DNA of 5,285 bases. It comes from an uncultured Eubacterium sp. (GTDB lineage Bacteria > Bacillota > Clostridia > Lachnospirales > Lachnospiraceae). Positions 1 to 5,285 of this stretch are shown piece after piece; within the stretch, counting starts at the first letter, position 1; the number at the start of each line of letters is the position of its first letter. A program made the translations under genes and the position numbers. Below the pieces are notes generated by a model, which saw nothing but the letters and a program-made list of their open reading frames with translations, was not told the DNA's origin and made no database searches. The DNA lies in the NCBI GenBank assembly GCA_910585745.1, contig CAJUFM010000107.1:1-5285 (forward strand). The letters run 5' to 3'.

Positions 1-1190
1 GTAATGATCTTACGCTTGGCAGCTCCTGGCATATCTTCTTTGAGGACGTCATAGAGTACTGTAAGCCCCATAGAAGTATTTAGGTCATTTCCCATGGCCT
101 CGGCAAACTTTATGCGGTATTCTTCCACTTTCCCATCCTCAGCTTCGCCTTCCTCTGGCACTGCCGCCACCCGCTTCATCAGTTTCTCATAAGCGGCTGC
201 CACGTTGTCCAGACCCTCGTAGGAAAATTCCAGCGGTTTGCGGTAATGGGACTGGAGACAGAACATCCGGTAAACCATCGGATCGTATCCCTTTTCTTCC
301 AGAAGGGACACCGTGAGAAATTCTCCCTTGGATTTACTCATCTTGCCGCTCCTGGTATTGAGATGATTCACATGGAACCAGTAATTACACCATTTATGTC
401 CGAGATATGCCTCACTCTGGGCGATCTCGTTGGTGTGGTGCGGGAAAATATTATCCACGCCGCCGCAATGGATATCCATATATTCGCCAAGGTGTTTGAT
501 GCTGATACTGGAACACTCGATATGCCATCCCGGATATCCGACGCCCCAGGGACTATCCCATTTGAGCTCCTGATTGTCAAATTTGGATTTGGTAAACCAG
601 AGGACAAAATCCGTCTTATTTCTCTTATTGGTATCCTCCTCCACATCTTCCCTGACACCTACCTGGAGTTCTTCTTCCTTCTGGGATGACAGAACATAAT
701 AATCCGCCAGCTTAGAGGTGTCAAAATATACATTTTCCCCTGCCACATAGGCATAGCCCTTTTCCAGGAGCACTTCGATCATATGAATAAACTCACCAAT
801 ACAGCCCGTCGCCGGCTCCACCACATCCGGACGCTTGATCCGCAGCTTTTCACAGTCCTGAAAAAATGCTTCGGTATAAAATCTGGCGATATCCATAACA
901 GATTTATGTTCTCTCTTTGCACCTGCCAGCATCTTATCCTCCCCGGTATCCCCGTCACTGGACAGATGCCCCACATCTGTAATATTCATGACCCGCTTCA
1001 CATCATACCCTGTAAAACGGAGATATTTTTCCAGAACATCTTCCATAATATAGCTTCTCAGATTGCCGATGTGGGCAAAATGATACACCGTCGGTCCGCA
1101 GGTATACATAGCCACCTTTCCCGGTTCATTCGGCACAAATTCTTCCACCTTTTTGGAAAGGGTATTGTATAAACAAGTCTTAGCCTTCAT
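1..1190 (-). CDS. cysS: Cysteinyl-tRNA synthetase (cysteine--tRNA ligase), 3' end outside window
   Basis: This cytoplasmic class I synthetase activates cysteine with ATP and charges tRNA-Cys. About 396 residues are visible, against roughly 460-480 for the family, so only the C-terminal tRNA-binding part is missing, cut by the window edge. The Rossmann catalytic domain carries YTCGPTVY at residues 29-36, the HIGH-type motif HIGN at 40-43, WHIECS at 222-227 and KMSKS at 283-287. Cys31, Cys226, His251 and Glu255 match the four zinc ligands of the E. coli enzyme in identity, and the last three also in relative spacing. The start is ATG at 1188-1190, preceded by GGAGGAG at 1195-1201. The gene lies 44 bases after the DUF4340 gene and seems to have its own promoter (1229-1257). 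Several residues beside the motifs are unusual: HHTNE replaces the common HHENE, KMSKSKGE replaces KMSKSLGN, and CGGVDNIF replaces GGGxDLIF. The family call is near certain; the lineage is not resolved. Confidence 0.97.
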   Translation of the reverse strand, partial: MKAKTCLYNTLSKKVEEFVPNEPGKVAMYTCGPTVYHFAHIGNLRSYIMEDVLEKYLRFTGYDVKRVMNITDVGHLSSDGDTGEDKMLAGAKREHKSVMDIARFYTEAFFQDCEKLRIKRPDVVEPATGCIGEFIHMIEVLLEKGYAYVAGENVYFDTSKLADYYVLSSQKEEELQVGVREDVEEDTNKRNKTDFVLWFTKSKFDNQELKWDSPWGVGYPGWHIECSSISIKHLGEYMDIHCGGVDNIFPHHTNEIAQSEAYLGHKWCNYWFHVNHLNTRSGKMSKSKGEFLTVSLLEEKGYDPMVYRMFCLQSHYRKPLEFSYEGLDNVAAAYEKLMKRVAAVPEEGEAEDGKVEEYRIKFAEAMGNDLNTSMGLTVLYDVLKEDMPGAAKRKII

Positions 1191-1194
1191 AACT

Positions 1195-1201
1195 CTCCTC
1201 C
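1195..1201 (-). promoter_or_regulatory. Ribosome binding site of cysS
   Basis: On the minus strand this reads GGAGGAG, followed by AGTT and the ATG at 1188-1190. Its GGAGG core lies six bases from the start codon, which is close to ideal and fixes the cysS start. An ATG overlapping the upstream edge of the site (1201-1203) is out of frame with cysS. Confidence 0.85.
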
Positions 1202-1228
1202 ATTCTGGCTGACACTGATTTCTGTATG

Positions 1229-1257
1229 ATTATATTACTTTTTCTCCTGCAGGTCAA
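1229..1257 (-). promoter_or_regulatory. Probable sigma-A promoter of cysS
   Basis: On the minus strand there is TTGACC (1252-1257, five of six matches to the -35 consensus), a spacer of exactly 17 bases (1235-1251) and a perfect TATAAT (1229-1234). The -35 box lies in the Leu-Asp-Leu codons near the end of the DUF4340 gene. The spacer ends on the last base of that gene's stop codon, so the -10 box starts at the next base. Transcription would be expected to start near 1220-1223, giving a leader of only about 30 bases before the cysS ATG. That leaves no room for a T-box or riboswitch on this transcript. Read-through from the upstream operon is also possible, because no terminator is visible between the genes. 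The match is seen in the sequence; activity is inferred. Confidence 0.75.
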
Positions 1258-2779
1258 GGTCAGACAGGGATTCAAATGCCTCGATCACCGCATCCACAGA
1301 CATCTTATCCACAAGGAAATAATCCATCCCATCCTTGTCAACCCGGTAGAAATTCGTACCGTCATAGGGCAGATAACGGACCGTCACATCCCGCCCCTCC
1401 TCATGGTACACTGCTGTCAACACAGGTTTCTTGCTCTCTGGTTTGACAGAATCTTTCGCTGCGGAAGTAAACTCCAGTAAAAATGCCTTGGAATACGGTG
1501 TCAGGAAAGCATCCTCCTGGTCTGCGGGCACCGTTTTTCCATTCAGAGTCCAGATGTTTTTCTCCTTGCCGTCCTCACCCTGTTCGGAATCATGGGTGAC
1601 CGTGATCTTTTTGCCGGAGTGCCCTATTGTCATTTCATAGCCTTTTATGTCCGAAGCAAGAGTGGAATATACGCTGTGATCCATATAGGTGTAGGCATCC
1701 GCCCCCATCATGCTCTCTGCCTTGTCTGCGGACAGGGTATACACATTTTGGGAACCTTTCAAGCTCACATAATAACTTCCATTTTCATCTTTTTTTCCCA
1801 CATACAAGGTATAGCCCTTGGTATCCTGATACTCCTTTGGCACAACATTTGCCTTATTGCTGCTCTTTCCCACCGTGGACGCCGAATCAGAATCTTCTTT
1901 TTCCTCTGGGATCTCATAACCGTCTTTGAGGTCAAAATAGCCCACCTGGATCTCTGCTGCCGGATCATCCAGGCCATATTTTTTCTTGTCGGAACACTGG
2001 TATTCCACTAGTTCATCAAAAGAAACTGCCGTATAAAAACCCTGCAGCGTCGCCCAGTCATTGGTAGAGGATCCCGCCAGAGGCTTTTTATAAGGCTCTG
2101 AGATCACCCAGTTCGTATAGGCATCCACTTTCTTATCCTCGGGAACGATTTCTGCCAAAAAAGTTGTTTTGTTTTTATTTTTTATGGAAATCTTCGTTAG
2201 GTAATCGGCATTGATATCTTTGATCTCCTCTTTGGCGATCAGAGTATTTTTCTCTACATAAAGAGAATTGTACAGTGCATCCGTAAAGGTATAGATCTTA
2301 TCGCTGTCCGCTGTCATTCCGTAATTACCGCCGCTGACAGGAACCGTATCCCCAAAACAGATCTCCTGGGATTTACCATCGGATGTAGTTATTTTTACCG
2401 TCATCTGTGGTTTTTCCAAACCATACTCTTGTTTGCTGCCACTGTCTCCTGCCAGTTCTTTTGTGGCTGTCACCGGACTCAGAGCCTGGAACATGCCCTC
2501 CACCGCTTCCTGGTCCACAGGAGCTTCTGGGAGATCCTCCAGTTTCCAGCCTCCTTCTTCTTTGCGCAGAGAAACGGGGTTTTCTCCTTCTCTGACGACG
2601 GAGATCGCCGTGATATTGTCTTTCTCCACATGAAAAACCCGCACCGTCTCTGAGGTACTCTCCTGCTCCCCGCTATTCTCATCCTCTCCCTGGGGCACAA
2701 GAAAATACAAAGCAATAGCTGCCACCATTAAAACACAGAGCCCTGCCAGGGTGAGTGCCTGCTTCTTTCCCTTTGACAT
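1235..2779 (-). CDS. DUF4340-family membrane-anchored protein of an ABC transporter operon
   Basis: This protein has 514 residues. A short lysine-rich N-terminus (KGKK) and one hydrophobic segment at about 8-28 predict a signal anchor, with the rest outside the membrane. An acidic Ser/Glu-rich stretch follows at 31-44. The outer part appears to hold three related units at about 51-185, 186-375 and 376-505. Units 1 and 2 share the motif YGLxxP (119-124 and 268-273), a preceding Trp (78, 224), and later a Tyr-rich strand and VYT/IYT motif (151-165, 334-349). Unit 3 keeps Trp410, the xFYRV strand and DYFLV but lacks YGLxxP. A polar, probably disordered insert (290-316) interrupts unit 2. The layout and the gene's position after a GldG-like gene fit DUF4340 (Pfam PF14238); this is recognised by pattern, not by search. 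It probably works with the transporter as an outward-facing accessory subunit. Its function is unknown. The start is ATG at 2777-2779, coupled to the preceding stop. Confidence 0.88.
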   Translation of the reverse strand: MSKGKKQALTLAGLCVLMVAAIALYFLVPQGEDENSGEQESTSETVRVFHVEKDNITAISVVREGENPVSLRKEEGGWKLEDLPEAPVDQEAVEGMFQALSPVTATKELAGDSGSKQEYGLEKPQMTVKITTSDGKSQEICFGDTVPVSGGNYGMTADSDKIYTFTDALYNSLYVEKNTLIAKEEIKDINADYLTKISIKNKNKTTFLAEIVPEDKKVDAYTNWVISEPYKKPLAGSSTNDWATLQGFYTAVSFDELVEYQCSDKKKYGLDDPAAEIQVGYFDLKDGYEIPEEKEDSDSASTVGKSSNKANVVPKEYQDTKGYTLYVGKKDENGSYYVSLKGSQNVYTLSADKAESMMGADAYTYMDHSVYSTLASDIKGYEMTIGHSGKKITVTHDSEQGEDGKEKNIWTLNGKTVPADQEDAFLTPYSKAFLLEFTSAAKDSVKPESKKPVLTAVYHEEGRDVTVRYLPYDGTNFYRVDKDGMDYFLVDKMSVDAVIEAFESLSDLDLQEKK

Positions 2780-2794
2780 CAGTTCTTCCTCCTT
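2779..2794 (-). promoter_or_regulatory. Coupled stop/start junction with embedded ribosome binding site
   Basis: On the minus strand AAGGAGG (2788-2794) is followed by eight bases and the ATG of the DUF4340 gene. The site lies in the codons for the Arg-Arg-Arg-Lys-Asn tail of the upstream GldG-like protein. That protein's stop TGA (2779-2781) shares its final A with the new ATG, giving TGATG. This is a classic arrangement for translational coupling and suggests the two proteins are made in linked amounts. Confidence 0.85.
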
Positions 2795-4215
2795 CTGAAC
2801 CAGATCACAAAACCAGCTGCCAGCAGAACAAGAGGAAGTATCACCACGAGAACAACCGTAAAGAATACGCGGTCACCCTCCTGGATCATCACCGTCTCCA
2901 TGTTCAGGCTTCTTGTAGGAATCGCCAATTTAGCAGTCTCGCCCCCTGTGAGCCAGGTGGCGGACTTAAGTACCACCGAGCGGTTTCCAAACTGGTTACT
3001 GGATATATATGTGTCCGCATTAAAATTGGAGGAGGCAAACAGAACAATTTTCGTCGCCTTTCCCTGCCCCTGGGTGTTTTCTGCATACACATCCGTTATG
3101 GCTGCCGCCACCGCAAAAGGTCCACTGATATCCTTATCTTCCTTTTCCAGTGTCGTAGCTTTTTCATTGGTTTTGGAAAATGCGGAGTCTGTCGTAGTCA
3201 GAAGAGGATCCACAGTCAGGGTGCTCCTCACATCACTCTGAACCGTCAGTCCCTTGGTTCCCTGAACGATCACCGGAGCACTTTCCGTAAGTTCTTCCAT
3301 GATCTCGTGCTCCTTTGCATTTCCCACAAAGGCCGTCGGATTCTGTTGGGATATCGCTCCTTCTGCATCCAGCACAAATCCCTCCGCCACATTAACTCCA
3401 TAGTCTGCCAGAAGTTTGTAAAAATTCGTCATTTCCTTCTCTGGCAGCGCATTGATATAGATCATCGCCTTTCCGCCGTTTTTTAAATAATCAGAAAGAA
3501 GATTGTATTCCTCTTCAGTGAAGTCATATACTGGTCCATTGATCAAAAGGATCCGGCAGTCCTCCGGAATGCTTTTTGCTGAAGCCGTGGCAAGTTCTGC
3601 TGAATCAATATTGGACTTATCCAGGATCTCCTGGAAACTGCTGCCGATCTCTCCCTCTCCATGACCAGAGGTATAATACAGCTTATTGGTGGTGTCACTG
3701 GTCACGATCTGCAGCGCCGCAGTGATCTGTCCCTCTGCATCCAGCGTGTTCGTATATCCGCCAGTCATATAATCCATATCCTGCACCAGCATTTTTGCAG
3801 CTGAAACCAGACGCTTCTTATCCTTGGTCTCATTCACTACAATTACATCATTATCCTGAATCTCCTCATCGGTAAATTGCTTGGAAAAATTCGGGTAAAC
3901 CACCGGATCCTTGTCTACCACCTCGATATTCCCCAGCCCGTTGTACTGTTCCAGAACTTTCTCGATCACACTCTGCTGGTTACCCTCCTGGCACATATAA
4001 TACAGCTTTACCTTATCTTTAATGCCCTGTGCCAGCTTCTTCGTATCCTCCGTCAGCGTATATTTTTTGTCACTGCTGAGGTCTACTGAAATATTCATTT
4101 TATTTACTATGAGATTTAATACCACCACAAGCACGATAACGATCGCCATAACGAGGGTCTGATAGCCGCCCATCTTGAACTTGCGGTTTTTAAAGCTCTT
4201 TTTTACATCTTTCAT
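2779..4215 (-). CDS. GldG-family ABC transporter auxiliary membrane protein
   Basis: This protein of 478 residues belongs to the family of GldG and related auxiliary components (ABC_transp_aux, PF09822, recognised by pattern). Residues here are numbered from the chosen ATG at 4213-4215. A basic N-terminus is followed by a membrane segment at about 18-38, a large outer domain of about 400 residues, a second membrane segment at about 450-471 and a basic RRRKN tail. Both ends should therefore be cytoplasmic. Family-like signatures are SSDKKYTLTEDTKKL (47-61) after the first membrane segment, LYYTSGHGEGE (179-189), LLINGPVYDFTEEEYNLL (223-240) with YLKNGGKAMIYIN (243-255), and FASSNF (393-398) with GNRSVVLKSATWLTGGE (410-426) near the end. 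An ATG four codons upstream (4225-4227) is also possible, but GGAGG sits five bases before 4215 and favours the shorter form. In gliding Bacteroidetes GldG works with GldA and GldF; here only the complex, not gliding, is inferred. Confidence 0.9.
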   Translation of the reverse strand: MKDVKKSFKNRKFKMGGYQTLVMAIVIVLVVVLNLIVNKMNISVDLSSDKKYTLTEDTKKLAQGIKDKVKLYYMCQEGNQQSVIEKVLEQYNGLGNIEVVDKDPVVYPNFSKQFTDEEIQDNDVIVVNETKDKKRLVSAAKMLVQDMDYMTGGYTNTLDAEGQITAALQIVTSDTTNKLYYTSGHGEGEIGSSFQEILDKSNIDSAELATASAKSIPEDCRILLINGPVYDFTEEEYNLLSDYLKNGGKAMIYINALPEKEMTNFYKLLADYGVNVAEGFVLDAEGAISQQNPTAFVGNAKEHEIMEELTESAPVIVQGTKGLTVQSDVRSTLTVDPLLTTTDSAFSKTNEKATTLEKEDKDISGPFAVAAAITDVYAENTQGQGKATKIVLFASSNFNADTYISSNQFGNRSVVLKSATWLTGGETAKLAIPTRSLNMETVMIQEGDRVFFTVVLVVILPLVLLAAGFVIWFRRRKN

Positions 4216-4220
4216 TTTGT

Positions 4221-4225
4221 CCTCC
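4221..4225 (-). promoter_or_regulatory. Ribosome binding site deciding the start of the GldG-like gene
   Basis: On the minus strand this is GGAGG, then ACAAA, then ATG at 4213-4215. The site overlaps an alternative in-frame ATG at 4225-4227. That alternative is preceded by a weaker AAGGTGG whose last base is nine bases upstream, inside the final codons of the permease gene. The stronger and better-spaced site supports 4215 as the start, although both starts may be used. Confidence 0.7.
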
Positions 4226-4230
4226 ATACA

Positions 4231-5121
4231 CTAATTCCACCTTTTTTTCTTGATCCTCTGTATCGTAATAAATACAAACAGAAAACTGACACTGATATAA
4301 TAGATCAATGCACTGACATCAAATATTCCCAGTGCAAAATTGCTGTACCGGTCCACGATGGAGATCGAGCTCAGCGTATTTCCAAGAAGATTATCAAATG
4401 CCTCTGTATTCAATATGAAAGCGGCCGTCAGCCCCGCCTCAGCCACAATTCCGATCAGCGCCGAGAGCCATCCATTGTGGATCCACATATTCAGTACGAA
4501 GGCAAGGATCAGCACGAGCACTGCCAGAAACCAGAATACAAAGGTATGTCCTGTGGGAAGCATCACCGCAAGGCTACTCATCAGGTACGTAAAGATCATG
4601 ATGACACCAGATGCCACCGCTGCGATCACCTGGCTCTCTGTCAGGGAAGAGATAAACATGCCGATGGCGATATAGGCGGAACCCAGCAGGAAAAATCCCA
4701 GTGCACTTCCATAGGCGATGGCAAAATCCACACTCTCTGTCCCCGTGGCAACTCCCTTTACCAGTCCTGACAGGATCAGGGGATACACACACAGAATCAG
4801 CATGGCGATAGCCAGCAGGGTCACCAGGGCAAGATATTTACCAAAAATGATCTTTGTCACCGAGACTGGTGAGGTGTATAATAACTGATCGGTCTTCTGC
4901 CGGTTCTCTTCTGCGATGATACGCATGGTAAGCACCGGCACCAGCAAAAGTATAAAGAACATCTGCATTCCCTGAAAGATAACAGAAAAATCTGTGTACC
5001 CATTGATCAGGTTATATACCATAAAATACAATCCGGCCAGAACTAAAAAGAAGGCGATAAATATCCAGCCGATCATCGATGTAAAATAGGATCTTAATTC
5101 TTTTTTATAGATTGCCAGCAT
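4231..5121 (-). CDS. ABC transporter permease, GldF/ABC-2 type
   Basis: This is a 296-residue polytopic membrane protein, expected to form the membrane channel part of an ABC transporter with the ATPase encoded just upstream. The N-terminus MLAIYKKELRSYF is typical of ABC-2 permeases. Hydrophobic segments lie at about 17-37, 52-68, 96-118, 135-157, 165-187, 194-213, 218-237 and 268-287. The hydrophilic loop EENRQKTDQLLYTSPVS at 71-87, continuing to GKYLA at 94-98, is a signature of GldF/NosY-like permeases and probably contacts the ATPase. The C-terminal region has GIFDVSALIYYISV at 265-278 and a basic KKKRW end, also typical of the family. The start is ATG at 5119-5121, preceded by AGGAGGT (5127-5133). 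An in-frame ATG nine codons upstream (5148) lacks this spacing and would give a hydrophilic extension. The gene overlaps the ATPase gene by 17 bases. The substrate is not evident. Confidence 0.93.
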   Translation of the reverse strand: MLAIYKKELRSYFTSMIGWIFIAFFLVLAGLYFMVYNLINGYTDFSVIFQGMQMFFILLLVPVLTMRIIAEENRQKTDQLLYTSPVSVTKIIFGKYLALVTLLAIAMLILCVYPLILSGLVKGVATGTESVDFAIAYGSALGFFLLGSAYIAIGMFISSLTESQVIAAVASGVIMIFTYLMSSLAVMLPTGHTFVFWFLAVLVLILAFVLNMWIHNGWLSALIGIVAEAGLTAAFILNTEAFDNLLGNTLSSISIVDRYSNFALGIFDVSALIYYISVSFLFVFITIQRIKKKRWN

Positions 5122-5285
5122 CTTGGACCTCCTCTTCTCCCGACACAACTTCTGTCTTCGGTTGATTTCGTTTGTCTTTCATCTTTCTCTTTTCATCCTT
5201 TGTCATCTTTCCACCGTACTGGCGGGTTCCCTCTCCCGTCAGACGCAAGAACACTTCTTCCAGAGTAGGAACTTTCAGATTCATC
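5105..5285 (-). CDS. ABC transporter ATP-binding protein, C-terminal end only
   Basis: Only the last 59 complete codons are in the window; the Walker and signature motifs lie beyond its edge. The segment VPTLEEVFLRLTGEG (5-19 of the visible part) matches the usual C-terminal end of ABC-2/DrrA/GldA-like ATPases, where a PTLEEVFLxLTG motif closes the domain. A charged, Lys- and Glu-rich tail of about 42 residues follows, longer than the very short end usual in this family. The reading frame ends at TAA 5105-5107, inside the first codons of the permease gene, so the two genes overlap by 17 bases and are presumably translationally coupled. The role as the energy-supplying subunit for the adjacent permease is inferred from the motif and the gene order. 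There is no evidence for the substrate. Confidence 0.85.
   Translation of the reverse strand, partial: MNLKVPTLEEVFLRLTGEGTRQYGGKMTKDEKRKMKDKRNQPKTEVVSGEEEVQDAGNL
5127..5133 (-). promoter_or_regulatory. Ribosome binding site deciding the permease start
   Basis: On the minus strand this is AGGAGGT, then CCAAG, then ATG at 5119-5121. It lies within the coding sequence of the upstream ATPase gene. Its near-perfect sequence and spacing favour this ATG over the in-frame ATG at 5146-5148. Confidence 0.85.

Noticed and set aside
246..1172. Plus-strand open frames of 147 and 129 codons (246-689 and 783-1172) and a minus-strand out-of-frame one (368-658) within cysS.
   Set aside because: The cysS frame is intact across the whole stretch with all catalytic motifs, and these frames have no recognisable protein features.
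1191..1234. Possible terminator or riboswitch between the DUF4340 gene and cysS.
   Set aside because: The 44 bases contain no GC-rich hairpin followed by a T run on the minus strand, and there is no room for a structured leader.
1443..1471. Perfect plus-strand TTGACA at 1443-1448, a possible antisense promoter.
   Set aside because: At a 17-base spacing the -10 position reads AGTAAA, a poor match, and no gene follows on the plus strand.
2735..2749. LAGLC in the N-terminus of the DUF4340 protein, resembling a lipoprotein box.
   Set aside because: The residue before Cys is Leu, not Gly, Ala or Ser, and the hydrophobic segment continues past the Cys. This fits an uncleaved membrane anchor rather than a lipoprotein.
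2755..3486. Plus-strand open frame of 243 codons opposite the GldG-like gene.
   Set aside because: It lies antisense to a clearly conserved gene, its translation is rich in His, Arg, Ser and Cys with no recognisable domain, and it starts inside another gene. It is a codon-bias shadow.
4231..5285. Reading the operon as a true gliding-motility system.
   Set aside because: Only the GldA/F/G-like transporter parts are present in the window. No other gld gene is visible, and this transporter type is widespread in bacteria that do not glide.

Overview
The window looks like a piece of chromosome from a Clostridia-type Firmicute, most likely a Lachnospiraceae-like gut anaerobe. This is inferred from strong GGAGG Shine-Dalgarno sequences before every visible start, tightly packed genes, mid-range base composition and the protein families present. 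No rRNA or other marker is available to fix the taxon. Everything recognisable is on the minus strand, so transcription runs from the high coordinates to the low ones. Coding density is close to 100%: the only gaps are 15 bases (4216-4230) and 44 bases (1191-1234).

In transcription order, the first part is a four-gene unit. It holds the C-terminal end of an ABC transporter ATPase (5105-5285, cut by the window edge), a GldF/ABC-2-like membrane permease (4231-5121), a GldG-family auxiliary membrane protein (2779-4215) and a DUF4340-type membrane-anchored protein (1235-2779). The first two genes overlap by 17 bases, the second and third are 15 bases apart, and the last two share one base in a TGATG junction. 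This strongly suggests one co-translated operon and one membrane complex: cytoplasmic ATPase, polytopic permease, and two proteins with large domains facing outwards. The cassette resembles gldA-gldF-gldG of Bacteroidetes gliding motility, but related sets occur in many non-gliding bacteria and the substrate is unknown.

The second part is a cysteinyl-tRNA synthetase gene, cysS (1-1190, 3' end outside the window). It probably has its own near-consensus sigma-A promoter: a TTGACC -35 box inside the last codons of the DUF4340 gene, a 17-base spacer, and a perfect TATAAT immediately after that gene's stop codon. Its catalytic and zinc-binding residues are intact, but several normally conserved flanking residues differ, which suggests a divergent CysRS lineage.

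No mobile element, CRISPR array, tRNA or rRNA gene, riboswitch or convincing rho-independent terminator was seen. The most interesting points are the uncharacterised ABC/GldG/DUF4340 complex, the apparent three-fold internal repetition of the DUF4340 protein, the cysS promoter built into the end of the upstream gene, and the unusual CysRS signatures.
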